60,951 nt of DNA, from NCBI RefSeq assembly GCF_018448935.1, contig NZ_RCWC01000037.1, positions 1 through 60,951 of the forward strand, given 5' to 3'. Below the pieces are notes generated by a model, which had not been told where the DNA came from, did no database searches, and saw nothing but the letters and a program-made list of their open reading frames with translations. Positions 52,686 to 60,951 of this stretch are shown here, piece by piece; positions within the stretch are counted from its first letter, which is position 1, and each line of letters begins with the position of its first letter. Source of the DNA: Photorhabdus noenieputensis (GTDB lineage: Bacteria; Pseudomonadota; Gammaproteobacteria; Enterobacterales; Enterobacteriaceae). The translations under genes and the position numbers were made by a program.

Positions 52686-53498
52686 TTAAAGATCACCTTG
52701 ACGTTGCGCCTTAGCAACCATTTTTTTCAGTGCATGGGAAACCGCCACAAATCCAAATGTCGCCGTGACCATCGTTGCGGCACCAAAACCAGAAGCGCAA
52801 TCCATACGCTTAGTGCCTTCTGCGGTACTTTTCGCGGCACAAACAGAACCATCACTCTGCGGATAAACCAATTGCTCGGTTGAGAACACACAATCAATGC
52901 CCAATTTACCTTTACCATTCTTCACAACACGATAATCAGATTTCAGCCTTTCTCGCAGTTTAGCCGCTAAAGGGTCCTGAACCGTTTTCGCCAAATCAAC
53001 AACCTGAATCTGTGTCGGATCAAGTTGCCCACCTGCGCCACCGGTTGTCACCAGCGGAATTTTATGGCGACGGCAATAAGCCAACAGCGCCGCTTTTGGC
53101 CTGACACTATCGATAGCATCAATCACATAACTGAATCCAGCCGCCATCATCTCTTCAACATTATCGGGTGTGAGAAAATCATCAACACAAGTCACTTTGC
53201 ACTCTGGATTAATTGCCAGAATACGTTCGGCAATCACTTCGGTTTTTGGTTGCCCAATATGCTGTTTTAAAGCATGCAATTGGCGGTTAGTATTGGTGAT
53301 ACAGACATCATCCATATCAATCAAAGTGATCGCACCGATTCCCGTTCGAGCCAGAGCCTCAGCCGCCCAGGAGCCGACACCACCGATGCCCACAACACAA
53401 ACATGAGAATGGCAAAACAAAGAAAGCGCTTTTTGTCCATATAAACGGGCAGTCCCCGCAAAGCGCTGCATATATGCATCAGAAAGAGAAGTTTGCAT
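52686..53498 (-). CDS. tcdA: tRNA threonylcarbamoyladenosine dehydratase TcdA
   Basis: E1-like ATP-dependent enzyme (CsdL) that dehydrates t6A37 of tRNA to the cyclic form; it works with CsdA-CsdE. 270 residues, with the Rossmann nucleotide motif GIGGVGSWAAEALART at about 36, the Asp of LIDMDDVCITNTNRQ, and VIDAIDSVRPKAALL. It is convergent with csdE with only two bases between, matching the csdA-csdE-tcdA grouping in E. coli. Confidence 0.95.
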   Translation of the reverse strand: MQTSLSDAYMQRFAGTARLYGQKALSLFCHSHVCVVGIGGVGSWAAEALARTGIGAITLIDMDDVCITNTNRQLHALKQHIGQPKTEVIAERILAINPECKVTCVDDFLTPDNVEEMMAAGFSYVIDAIDSVRPKAALLAYCRRHKIPLVTTGGAGGQLDPTQIQVVDLAKTVQDPLAAKLRERLKSDYRVVKNGKGKLGIDCVFSTEQLVYPQSDGSVCAAKSTAEGTKRMDCASGFGAATMVTATFGFVAVSHALKKMVAKAQRQGDL

Positions 53499-53547
53499 TA
53501 CTGAATATCAATCCTGAAAACCTAATTATAAAATTTATGAAGAGTTA

Positions 53548-54645
53548 TCACTGACTTACCATCAGCATAGTAGGCTGCGCTTTTTTTAACACCCAAACCC
53601 GACCGTAGTGGTTATAGAAACCTGCCGCTATACCTGCCGCATCACCAATACCATGATAGATATCGAAATGATGTCCTTTTATTGCCCCACCAACATCTAA
53701 TGCAACCATCAGGCGCATTTGGTACTGACCGGTAAATTTACCCTCTTTATCCAATAAAGGAACCTCTACCAACAGGGTTGTTCCCGGTGGAATAAGCATT
53801 TTATCAGCAGCTACAGAAGCTTTTGCAATTAAAGGAACACCACTCGCACCCCGTACCGGTGCAAGGTTTTCAGGTTTAAAGAAAACAAATGATGGGTTCT
53901 GCTCCAACAGTTCACGGACTTCTGCCTCACTGTGAGATTCTGTCCATTTACGAATCGCCAGAATGGAGATATCTTCTTGCGCGATCTCTCCACGCTCAAT
54001 CAGTAATTTACCAATACTCCGGTAAATATGTCCATTCTTACCGGCATAACCCAAAAAAGTCAGTGGTCCACCATCACCAAAATCGACATAACCACTACCC
54101 TGTACCTCCATAATATAATTATCAATCAGTGAACGACTATAACCAATAATCAAACTGGGGCTAAGAGCGCCATTGTATATTTCGGTTCGGTTTGGTAAGC
54201 GATATTTACTCTTAGGCGGCATTCGGTACAGAGGATATTTAAATTCCCCCTGTTTAACACGGCGAGCTTGTAGCACCGGCGTATAGTAGCCGGTAAATTG
54301 GACATTACCGTAATTATCCACACCTTCCATCTGGTAAGCGCGTAAATTAAACAGATTCAACTTACTGGTTTCACCACCCGCTAACATCCAGTTTTGAACA
54401 GCGTCAAAAGTTAAGCTATTACGATTATACAGACGAGGAGCAACCTGATTAATCAGGGCAACCTGCTCTGAAAAATCCTTTGCATTAACTGGCTTACCCT
54501 GCGCATTGGGTTGATTAACCAGCCGTAAATCCTGAGCGATATGGCCATCTCTATATTGTTGGCCTTGTGCTGTTGGGCGAGAATGACATCCAACTAACAG
54601 TGAAATCACGGTTCCACACAGCAGATACTTACCCCAGTATTTCAT
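53548..54645 (-). CDS. mltA: Membrane-bound lytic murein transglycosylase A
   Basis: Outer membrane lipoprotein that cleaves peptidoglycan to 1,6-anhydromuropeptides. Of three candidate starts the ATG at 54643-54645 is preferred (GAGAAG upstream, 365 residues as in E. coli), giving a lipobox LLVGC in the signal peptide. The MltA barrel segment NYGNVQFTGYYTPV and the C-terminal 3D domain with the catalytic Asp in FDIYHGIGDAAG are seen. The initiator tRNA cluster lies upstream. Confidence 0.94.
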   Translation of the reverse strand: MKYWGKYLLCGTVISLLVGCHSRPTAQGQQYRDGHIAQDLRLVNQPNAQGKPVNAKDFSEQVALINQVAPRLYNRNSLTFDAVQNWMLAGGETSKLNLFNLRAYQMEGVDNYGNVQFTGYYTPVLQARRVKQGEFKYPLYRMPPKSKYRLPNRTEIYNGALSPSLIIGYSRSLIDNYIMEVQGSGYVDFGDGGPLTFLGYAGKNGHIYRSIGKLLIERGEIAQEDISILAIRKWTESHSEAEVRELLEQNPSFVFFKPENLAPVRGASGVPLIAKASVAADKMLIPPGTTLLVEVPLLDKEGKFTGQYQMRLMVALDVGGAIKGHHFDIYHGIGDAAGIAAGFYNHYGRVWVLKKAQPTMLMVSQ

Positions 54646-54828
54646 TGTCATCTTCTCTACACTTGCCAACATGACTCAACGGCAAACCATACCAAACCAA
54701 TAAAAATAATGAAACCTACCATAAAAAAATAACTTAACAAAACAACGACACAAACGAATAAAAAAACTCCAACATGCAGAGTAACCCATCAAAAAAGTAA
54801 CGAAACAAACAATTTTTAATAAAAAAAC

Positions 54829-54856
54829 TTGCAACGGCTCTTATCCTGAGTATAGT
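54829..54856 (+). promoter_or_regulatory. Promoter of the initiator tRNA cluster
   Basis: TTGCAA (54829-54834) and TATAGT (54851-54856) are 16 bases apart, followed by a GC-rich discriminator GCCCGC, the hallmark of a stringently controlled stable RNA promoter. It lies 13 bases before the first tRNA. Confidence 0.8.
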
Positions 54857-54869
54857 GCCCGCTATCGGA

Positions 54870-54946
<77 letters not shown>

Positions 54947-54974
54947 ACGCAATAAAGTAGTTCGATAAAACGGA

Positions 54975-55051
<77 letters not shown>

Positions 55052-55080
55052 ATTTTCGCTATTCAAAATATCAAAACGGA

Positions 55081-55157
<77 letters not shown>

Positions 55158-55281
55158 ATTCTCTATGCGTTTCAGCATATAAACTCCCAAAAGCAACTTC
55201 ATAATGACTTTTAGATAATTTTTTCGTCATCGTATCTGCTCTCAGTTTAATGATAAATATCCACATATAGTCATTTCTGGC

Positions 55282-55310
55282 TTGACAGATTATCGTTTAT
55301 AAACGATAAC
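55282..55310 (+). promoter_or_regulatory. Promoter and perfect palindromic operator of the toxin-antitoxin operon
   Basis: TTGACA (55282-55287), 17-base spacer and GATAAC (55305-55310). The -10 end and spacer are covered by a perfect 20-base palindrome, TTATCGTTTA then TAAACGATAA (55290-55309). The toxin ATG is seven bases after the -10 box and has no ribosome site, so the mRNA may be leaderless. The palindrome is the expected site for autorepression by the antitoxin or the complex. Confidence 0.75.
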
Positions 55311-55316
55311 AAAGCT

Positions 55317-55640
55317 ATGAATGAGATACGACACTATATCGACAACAACGGACGTGATGTCTTTGAAGAATGGCGAGAACAAATACGTGACACCAAGGCT
55401 CAAATTGCCATTGACCGACGCATTATGCGCATGGAACTGGGTAACTTTGGCGATCACAAACCCTTGTCCGAGGGTGTCTGGGAACTGCGCATTGACATAG
55501 GGCCGGGGTATCGGGTCTATTACGCCAAATCTGGCTTAACTGTAGTTCTTCTGCTCTGTGGCGGCGACAAACGTAAGCAAAACGCAGACATAGCCAGAGC
55601 ATGTGAATACTGGCGTGAATGGAAGAGTAGAAACAGATAG
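55317..55640 (+). CDS. RelE/HigB-superfamily toxin, addiction-module killer protein
   Basis: 107 residues of the phage-derived Gp49-like/HigB family, ribosome-dependent mRNA interferases. Family blocks: RDVFEEWREQIRDTKAQIAI at the N terminus, LGNFGDHKPLSEGVWELRID, then GPGYRVYYAK and LLCGGDKRKQNADI near the end. Toxin first, antitoxin second is the HigBA order. Composition is less AT-rich than its surroundings and there is no upstream ribosome site. It lies right after the tRNA cluster. Confidence 0.9.
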   Translation: MNEIRHYIDNNGRDVFEEWREQIRDTKAQIAIDRRIMRMELGNFGDHKPLSEGVWELRIDIGPGYRVYYAKSGLTVVLLLCGGDKRKQNADIARACEYWREWKSRNR

Positions 55641-55651
55641 GAGAACAAATA

Positions 55652-55951
55652 ATGAAAGATAGATCACACGACGACGCAATGGCCGAGGTGTTCCGCAAAG
55701 ACCCGGCTTACGCGATTGAGCTACTAAACAGCATCCTTGAAGATGGCGAACAAGCCGAGTTACTGATTGCCCTTCGCCAAATGACCAAGGCTTTCGGCGG
55801 AGTTCGTAACGTGGCCAAGGAAGCTGAGTTGAATCCGAACCAGCTCTATCGCACCTTGTCAGCCGAGGGCAACCCGGAAGTTAGAAGTCTAAGCGCGATT
55901 CTGCGTGTCATGGGCTTGCGCCTGGCAGTTCAACCTATCACTACCCACTAA
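55652..55951 (+). CDS. HigA-like antitoxin with HTH domain
   Basis: 99 residues, addiction-module antidote family. The helix-turn-helix is seen in FGGVRNVAKEAELNPNQLYR with LSAEGNPEVRSLSAILRVMG beyond. AGGAG precedes the ATG. It begins 11 bases after the toxin stop. It probably neutralises the toxin and represses the operon through the palindrome at 55290. Confidence 0.9.
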   Translation: MKDRSHDDAMAEVFRKDPAYAIELLNSILEDGEQAELLIALRQMTKAFGGVRNVAKEAELNPNQLYRTLSAEGNPEVRSLSAILRVMGLRLAVQPITTH

Positions 55952-56028
55952 ATAGGGCGGGGAGTATAGGCTAAAGGAAAATAGCCTCCTTCCCTGTTTA
56001 ACAGCAAAAATTACCCATAGCGGCAAGC

Positions 56029-57273
56029 TCAAATTGCCAAACTACCGCCATTCTTAAAATAAGCTTTGATACCCGCAAAAATTGACTCTGCTACTTGCTG
56101 CTGGAAACGCGCGGTTTTCAGTTTCCGCTCCTCTTCCAAATTGCTAATAAAAGCAGTCTCTACCAGAATCGAGGGGATATCCGGCGCTTTCAGTACCGCG
56201 AATCCAGCTTGATCCACCCGGTTTTTATGCAGTTTATTCACTTTGCCCATACGTTTAAGCACTTCACTACCAAATTTAAGGCTGTCATTGATTGTCGCAG
56301 TCTGCAACAAATCAAACATCGTATGATCCAGATACTTATCACCGCTTTTACTCACGCCGCCAATTTGGTCAGCTTCGTTTTGCGTCTGGGCCAGAAAGCG
56401 TGCGGTATTACTGGTTGCACCTTTAGTAGAAAGCGCAAAAACCGAAGAACCACGTGCCGCCCGGTTAGCAAAGGCATCAGCATGAATAGAAACAAATAGA
56501 TCAGCTCGCATTTTACGCGCTTTTGCCACCCGAACTTTTAATGGGATAAACACATCTTCATTACGGGTCATATAAACTTTCATACCCGGCTCACGCTGAA
56601 TAAGCGTTTTTAATCGACGGGCAATTTTCAGAACAACGTCTTTTTCACGAGTTTTATATTTGCCAATAGCGCCGGGATCTTCCCCGCCATGCCCAGGATC
56701 AAGCATGATAATGATCGGCCTGTCTTTACCTGCCTTACCTGACCTTGGCCTTTCCACTGGCAGATCCTCGGCCAAATGACCTTTATTGTATTCTTCGAGT
56801 AGAGCAAGCAATGGATCATCATCCGTATTAACCCCCGCAGCGGGATAAATATCCAATACCAGACGATGTTTAAACTCTGCCACTGGCTTCAAAGTAAACA
56901 TATGTGGGCTGACGGCTTGTTTAACTTCGAACACCAGACGAACGGTTTTAGGATCAAACTGTCCTACCCTGACCAATTTAAGATAAGGATCGCGGGATTG
57001 AATCTGCTCTCCCATCCCACTTAGGGTATGATTCAGTTGTACACCTTCAAGATCAACGACAATTCTATTTGGATTTTTTAACGCAAACTGGCGATATTTG
57101 AGTGGAATATTGGATTCAAGAGTCACACGGGTATAACTGGATGCTGGCCAAATACGTACCGCTATAACTTTTGCTGACGCTGCGTAACCCACCTGGCTAA
57201 CACTGAGTAACCACATCGCTGCGGCTCCCTGCAACAAACGACGTCGTGACAGACTATGCTCTGAATGACTCAT
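56029..57273 (-). CDS. amiC: N-acetylmuramoyl-L-alanine amidase AmiC
   Basis: Septal peptidoglycan amidase activated by NlpD in daughter-cell separation. The 414 residues start with a twin-arginine signal ([15 protein letters not shown]), then the AMIN domain (about 35-140) that targets the septum, a linker, and an Amidase_3 zinc domain. That domain has [14 protein letters not shown] (His), the Glu of [15 protein letters not shown] (His) and the catalytic Glu in ETAFISN. It is divergent from argA, as in E. coli. Confidence 0.96.
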   Translation of the reverse strand: MSHSEHSLSRRRLLQGAAAMWLLSVSQVGYAASAKVIAVRIWPASSYTRVTLESNIPLKYRQFALKNPNRIVVDLEGVQLNHTLSGMGEQIQSRDPYLKLVRVGQFDPKTVRLVFEVKQAVSPHMFTLKPVAEFKHRLVLDIYPAAGVNTDDDPLLALLEEYNKGHLAEDLPVERPRSGKAGKDRPIIIMLDPGHGGEDPGAIGKYKTREKDVVLKIARRLKTLIQREPGMKVYMTRNEDVFIPLKVRVAKARKMRADLFVSIHADAFANRAARGSSVFALSTKGATSNTARFLAQTQNEADQIGGVSKSGDKYLDHTMFDLLQTATINDSLKFGSEVLKRMGKVNKLHKNRVDQAGFAVLKAPDIPSILVETAFISNLEEERKLKTARFQQQVAESIFAGIKAYFKNGGSLAI

Positions 57274-57450
57274 CTACTTAATATTCCATTCATAAAATAC
57301 AAACATTCAGGGTGATATTCACCAAATGAAACGATCAAATGAAAAACTTTAACCAATCAGCATTATGCTGTCATCAATAAACAGCATTTTATATTTTGCA
57401 AATTATTAACGTCTACAGGTATATGAAAATGTTTTTATCTGAATTGCCTC

Positions 57451-57506
57451 TTGCCATTTTCTCTCAAAAGGAATAAAAAAGCATAAATCACGAATAAAAA
57501 TTCAAT
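57451..57506 (+). promoter_or_regulatory. Tandem ARG boxes and promoter of argA
   Basis: Two ARG-box-like 18-mers, 57468-57485 (AAGGAATAAAAAAGCATA) and 57489-57506 (CACGAATAAAAATTCAAT), are separated by exactly three bases, the usual ArgR hexamer spacing. The second fits the consensus at 14 of 16 fixed positions, the first at 13. A possible TTGCCA/TAAAAA promoter (57451-57456, 57474-57479) overlaps the first box. Arginine repression of argA is therefore expected. Confidence 0.75.
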
Positions 57507-57518
57507 CGAGAGTCTGTT

Positions 57519-58853
57519 ATGAAAGAACGCAGCACCGAATTAGTTGAAGGATTTCGTCATTCTGTTCCGTACATCAATGCACATCGTGGTAAAACCTTTG
57601 TTATTATGCTTGGTGGTGAGGCTATTGCTCATGATAATTTTACCAATATTATCAATGATATAGGTTTGCTACATAGTTTAGGTATCCGTCTGGTCGTCGT
57701 TTATGGTGCCAGACCTCAAATTGAACAAAATCTTGCAGAACATCATTACAAACCGGTTTACCACAAACATACCCGCGTAACCGATAATAAAACATTAGAA
57801 TTAGTCAAACAATCTGCTGGTTTGCTGCAACTGGATATTACCGCACGTCTTTCTATGAACTTGAATAATACCCCGTTACAAGGAGCCAATATTAATGTTG
57901 TCAGCGGTAACTTCATTATTGCTCAACCTCTTGGTGTTGATGATGGTGTGGATTATTGCCACAGCGGAAAAATTCGCCGTATCGATGAGAATGCCATAAA
58001 TCGCCAATTAGACAATGGCGCAATCGTGCTAATTGGCCCTGTTGCAGTTTCTGTCACCGGAGAGAGTTTCAATTTGCCATTTGAAGATGTTGCTACCCAA
58101 TTAGCTATCAAACTACAGGCTGAAAAATTGATTGGTTTCTGTTCTACTCAAGGTGTACAAGACAAAGACGGAAAAATTCTATCGGAAGTTTTTCTTAATC
58201 AAGCACCGGAACTAATTAAAGAGCTAGAAGTTAAAGGTGACTACTATTCAGGTACAGTCCGTTTTTTACGGAGTGCAGTAAAAGCTTGCCGTCGTGGCGT
58301 TCGTCGCAGCCATTTATTAAGTTATCAGGCAGATGGTTCTCTACTGCAAGAATTATTCTCCCGAGATGGTATTGGCACTCAAATAGTGATGGAAAGTGCA
58401 GAACAAATACGTCGGGCTAATATCAATGATATTGGTGGTATTCTCGAACTTATTCGCCCACTGGAACAACAAGGTATTCTGGTTCGCCGTTCAAGAGAAC
58501 AACTTGAGAGAGAAATTGATAAATTCATCATCATCGAACGCGATAACCTGACTATCGCCTGTGCTGCGCTCTACCCTTATCCTGAGGAGAAAATTGGCGA
58601 AATGGCTTGTTTAGCGGTGAATCCTAAATACCGCAGCTCTTTAAGAGGTGAAGTATTACTGAATCGTATTGCGGAACACGCCAAACAGTTCGGACTGGAA
58701 AAACTGTTTGTTCTGACTACCCGCAGCATTCATTGGTTCCAAGAGCGGGGTTTTGAGCCCGCAGAACTCTCAATGCTACCGATTCAGAAACAAGTGTTAT
58801 ACAACTATCAGCGCCGTTCTAAGATTCTTATGCTGAATTTGGAACCACAGTAA
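57519..58853 (+). CDS. argA: N-acetylglutamate synthase
   Basis: First step of arginine synthesis, feedback-inhibited by arginine. 444 residues: an N-terminal amino acid kinase-like domain ([15 protein letters not shown]) that binds arginine, and a C-terminal GNAT acetyltransferase domain ([21 protein letters not shown] region). The start ATG has GAGAG upstream. In E. coli recD follows; here it does not, and an RTX gene region begins 530 bases on. Confidence 0.96.
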   Translation: MKERSTELVEGFRHSVPYINAHRGKTFVIMLGGEAIAHDNFTNIINDIGLLHSLGIRLVVVYGARPQIEQNLAEHHYKPVYHKHTRVTDNKTLELVKQSAGLLQLDITARLSMNLNNTPLQGANINVVSGNFIIAQPLGVDDGVDYCHSGKIRRIDENAINRQLDNGAIVLIGPVAVSVTGESFNLPFEDVATQLAIKLQAEKLIGFCSTQGVQDKDGKILSEVFLNQAPELIKELEVKGDYYSGTVRFLRSAVKACRRGVRRSHLLSYQADGSLLQELFSRDGIGTQIVMESAEQIRRANINDIGGILELIRPLEQQGILVRRSREQLEREIDKFIIIERDNLTIACAALYPYPEEKIGEMACLAVNPKYRSSLRGEVLLNRIAEHAKQFGLEKLFVLTTRSIHWFQERGFEPAELSMLPIQKQVLYNYQRRSKILMLNLEPQ

Positions 58854-58864
58854 TAAACGTATCC

Positions 58865-58923
58865 ATGCCGAAAGGTTTACATTGCCCTTAATTCAGCGGT
58901 TAATGATATTAAACCTACGGCAT
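58865..58923. repeat. Imperfect palindrome downstream of argA
   Basis: ATGCCG and AGGTTTA near 58865-58880 are matched by TAAACCT and CGGCAT ending at 58923, so the 59 bases can fold into one long hairpin with a large loop. No T-tract follows. The remaining gap to 59386 has no gene seen. It may be the argA 3' end structure. Confidence 0.4.
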
Positions 58924-59237
58924 CATACTTTCGTGTGGATCTGTTAATTCAGTGATTAATCGACGAAATAAATAATTCTTATATTTGGTTTTGTAAATGG
59001 TATTTTATATCTTCATTGCTTATTGCAAAATATCGGTACTTTAATCGGTATAATTCAAGACAATGGTAAATTCACATAATAAGCTAACCACCATAATTAC
59101 TATGATACAAGTGCAACACCGTTAATCTGGAAGCAAACATGTTCGTATTCCCTTAAACTTTCACCCAAACAAACCTGCAACGGACTGATAAAATAATCAA
59201 TTACCCGACGTCCATCTGTTTTCTAACAATTACCTCG

Positions 59238-59330
59238 TAAACCCTGCCCCAATTAAAGTGCGCCCCAAAGGTTAGACATTTTGCCTGTCGAAAGACAGAA
59301 GTCCTCATATGGGGCGCTTACATTTAAACG
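59238..59330. mobile_element. Possible insertion-sequence terminal relic
   Basis: GCGCCCCA (59260-59267) and TGGGGCGC (59310-59317) are inverted arms enclosing CTGTC-GAAA-GACAG, a GNRA-loop hairpin. The segment CTGCCCC then AAAGTGCGCCCCAAA resembles the ends of IS3-family (IS150 group) elements, which often carry a -GCNCCCCAAAA- start. No transposase frame is present. Low confidence. Confidence 0.3.
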
Positions 59331-59350
59331 GCGCAATTCACCTATTTATG

Positions 59351-59378
59351 AAGACCCGCGATAACCATCGCGGGTCTT
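59351..59378 (-). terminator. Terminator-like hairpin at the end of the RTX gene
   Basis: AAGACCCGCGAT (59351-59362) pairs perfectly with ATCGCGGGTCTT (59367-59378) around AACC. It starts nine bases after the RTX stop on the minus strand. The T-run is short but the stem is long and GC-rich. Confidence 0.75.
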
Positions 59379-59386
59379 GTTACCGA

Positions 59387-60951
59387 TCAGTGCCAGTTGG
59401 CTGCCAGCACAGGTTGCAGCCGCTGTTGCTCGACATCGCTGAGCATTGTGGTCGCAGGCGCTGGTGGCGCGAAGGCAGCCATCGCCTGGACAAGATTTTC
59501 GACATTACTGTCCATCAACCGATGACCGTCACCAGCCATGATGCTACCTGGTCGTTCGGGGTGACTGGCATACCAATTATGCAGTGTTACCTCCTGCTTG
59601 CTGCCAATGACCGAAATTTGCAGATCCTGCCCTTCATGCTGGAACCACAGACGCTCAGGGCTGATGTCCTTTCCGAACACCAAGTTCCCCATCCTACCAC
59701 TAAATTCCAAATCGTTGTCCCCATGCCCGACTTCTACCGTCGACATAGTACCACTGGTCACAATATTGTTATTACCATCCCCGACTTTCACTTTCGACAT
59801 AGTACCGCTGGTCACGATATGGTTATCACCATTTCCTACTTCCACTCGCGACATAGTACCATTAGATACTATATGGTTATAACCGTCCCCTACCTTCATT
59901 GTCGCCCTCCCTTCTGTATCAGTGATACTATTGTTACCATGTCCGACTGTTAGTTTGTCGATATCTCCGACAATGACGTTATTACCATTACCCAGCGTAA
60001 TATTTGACATCAATTCTGCCACATTGACTGTATTGTCACCGTTACCCGCAACCATTTTGACACCTACAGCTTTCACATTGATAGTCTTGCTCTCGTCCCC
60101 CAAGGTAATCTCGCCAAAAGTTTTTTGGACCGTAATGGAATTAGGGTCAGTGGTCACCGGTGTAGGTTCCACTGCTGGCTCAATTTTCGGAACGTTAAGC
60201 GTTGTGCTCGGCTCAACAGGAGGAGTGCTAATCGGCTTCCGGTCAATCAGTGACATCCGGTCAACATTCTGGTTTAAACGCGACCTCAGGTCGACAAGGC
60301 CAGTGCCAACTCTAATCGGCTCCAGATTAACAGGGGTAACTTTAATCATATCCCGGTCAATATCAATAGAAGACATTTTAGTCAGATTCCAGTCAATAAG
60401 GGGAATGCTAACCGGCTTCCTTGGGGGAATACTAATCGGCTTCAGGTCGATAGGGGAAAGTGGTAAAGGCTTATCAACGCCAAGAGGGTCGACAATTGGT
60501 GTCAATGAACCCGGTACAGTCACCGTCGGTTTATCAAGAGATTGCGTCACCACTGGCTTGACCGTTGGGACCAAATCCGGCGAAGGCTCCGCAAAGAGGA
60601 AGTCGGCCGCATCGACCTGCGAAATGTCCAAGGTATCGAGATACAGTAACTTCACGTTTGAATCAGTACCGCTGGCCCCATTAAAGATAACTTCAACGCC
60701 ATGAATTTGCGACAGGCCGTTGATCGTGCCACGATTACTCTTAGCAATTGTGAGTTGGCTGAAATCAGTGACACCGGTTTGACGCAAATCAATTTTATCA
60801 ATGCCGTGACGGAACCCACGTAACGCATTCTTGTAGTCCTTGACACCCGGTTGGGCTGCCACCACAAAAACGTCTGACGCCGCACTGTCATGACTATAGA
60901 TCGTCCCATTCAAGCTAAATTTCATCTGACCCTGAGCATCGCTAGTGAGCA
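59387..60951 (-). CDS. C-terminal part of a large RTX-like type I secreted protein (runs off window)
   Basis: At least 521 residues. An ATG sits at 60923-60925, but the frame stays open upstream to the window edge (codons for LTSDAQGQ before it), so the true start is probably outside. Order: a serralysin-like segment (DIYRGFRHGIDKIDL-like, seen as LRGFRHGIDKIDLRQTG, then FSQLTI), a Pro-rich linker of about 170 residues, glycine-rich VGNGDN repeats of 18 residues, and a C-terminal haemolysin-associated domain (LWFQHEGQDLQISVIG, SNVENLVQAMAAF and VLAANWH) found at the end of large RTX adhesins. Export by a type I system is inferred. Confidence 0.75.
   Translation of the reverse strand, partial: LTSDAQGQMKFSLNGTIYSHDSAASDVFVVAAQPGVKDYKNALRGFRHGIDKIDLRQTGVTDFSQLTIAKSNRGTINGLSQIHGVEVIFNGASGTDSNVKLLYLDTLDISQVDAADFLFAEPSPDLVPTVKPVVTQSLDKPTVTVPGSLTPIVDPLGVDKPLPLSPIDLKPISIPPRKPVSIPLIDWNLTKMSSIDIDRDMIKVTPVNLEPIRVGTGLVDLRSRLNQNVDRMSLIDRKPISTPPVEPSTTLNVPKIEPAVEPTPVTTDPNSITVQKTFGEITLGDESKTINVKAVGVKMVAGNGDNTVNVAELMSNITLGNGNNVIVGDIDKLTVGHGNNSITDTEGRATMKVGDGYNHIVSNGTMSRVEVGNGDNHIVTSGTMSKVKVGDGNNNIVTSGTMSTVEVGHGDNDLEFSGRMGNLVFGKDISPERLWFQHEGQDLQISVIGSKQEVTLHNWYASHPERPGSIMAGDGHRLMDSNVENLVQAMAAFAPPAPATTMLSDVEQQRLQPVLAANWH
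59706..59905 (-). repeat. 54-bp tandem repeats in the RTX gene
   Basis: The sequence GACATAGTACC recurs at 59742, 59796 and 59850, exactly 54 bases apart. It encodes an 18-residue unit of the form V-x-V-G-x-G-D/N-N-x-I-V-x-x-G-T-M-S-x, with weaker units before and after. The DNA-level identity suggests recent duplication and possible copy number variation. Confidence 0.85.

Noticed and set aside
55158-56028. Integrase or prophage genes expected next to the tRNA cluster
   Set aside because: Only the toxin-antitoxin pair is present; there is no recombinase and no clear duplicated tRNA end.
59706-59905. Regular 54-bp repeats considered as a CRISPR array
   Set aside because: Repeats are contiguous, lack unique spacers and keep one open frame encoding 18-residue units. 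No CRISPR array or cas gene was seen in the window.
59922-60704. 260-codon plus-strand frame opposite the RTX gene
   Set aside because: The minus-strand frame has recognisable serralysin-like and RTX tail motifs; the plus-strand product is a repetitive shadow of the Pro-rich linker.

Overview
The window reads as chromosomal DNA of an AT-rich enterobacterium of the Morganellaceae, most probably Photorhabdus (Xenorhabdus is the main alternative). The reasons are the prtA-inh-prtBCD alkaline protease operon, three full 127-bp ERIC elements, and a core gene order that is enterobacterial but rearranged. No species marker such as 16S rRNA is present, so the genus is an inference from gene content.

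Layout. (1) 1-1.5 kb: the 3' end of a probable IS982-type transposase, then the lipoprotein gene nlpE and the divergent Rho-inhibitor gene rof. (2) 1.5-22.8 kb: a long minus-strand housekeeping block (tilS, accA, dnaE, rnhB, lpxB, lpxA, fabZ, lpxD, skp, bamA, rseP, cdsA, uppS, dxr, frr, pyrH, tsf, rpsB) joining fatty acid and lipid A synthesis, outer membrane assembly, isoprenoid and phospholipid precursors and translation. (3) 23.2-28.4 kb on the plus strand: map, glnD, dapD, yaeH. (4) 28.5-37.2 kb: yqcA, truC, yqcC, the CsrB small RNA and syd. An AT-rich accessory islet (29.5-34.2 kb) has been inserted between yqcA and truC, which are neighbours in E. coli. The islet carries a VioC/AsnO-type amino acid hydroxylase, a second glutamate racemase-like protein, an MFS transporter, and a convergent unit with an unrecognised membrane protein and a small ORF. 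A decayed group II intron reverse transcriptase fragment lies at its border. (5) 37.3-40.4 kb: queF, ppnN, xni. (6) 40.4-46.9 kb: the serralysin protease PrtA, its inhibitor and a complete type I secretion system. (7) 48-58.9 kb: rlmM, ygdD, gcvA with the divergent GcvB small RNA, the csdA-csdE-tcdA sulfur/tRNA t6A group, mltA, three initiator tRNA genes, a HigBA-like toxin-antitoxin pair, amiC and argA with tandem ARG boxes. (8) 59.4 kb to the end: the C-terminal part of a large RTX-type secreted protein that runs off the window.

How the parts connect. The core blocks are conventional. The additions are a protease secretion operon, an RTX protein, a possible small amino acid-derived metabolite pathway and a toxin-antitoxin pair, the kind of genes expected in an insect pathogen and nematode symbiont. 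Two global riboregulators are present: CsrB, with an upstream UvrY/GacA-type box, and GcvB. Several true starts are GTG or TTG codons behind good ribosome binding sites (nlpE, skp, cdsA, uppS, frr, ppnN, ygdD).

The best candidate for an undescribed system is the hydroxylase-racemase-MFS operon at 31.1-34.2 kb. Next are the truncated RTX protein with 18-residue repeats and the apparently leaderless toxin-antitoxin operon under a perfect 20-bp palindrome.
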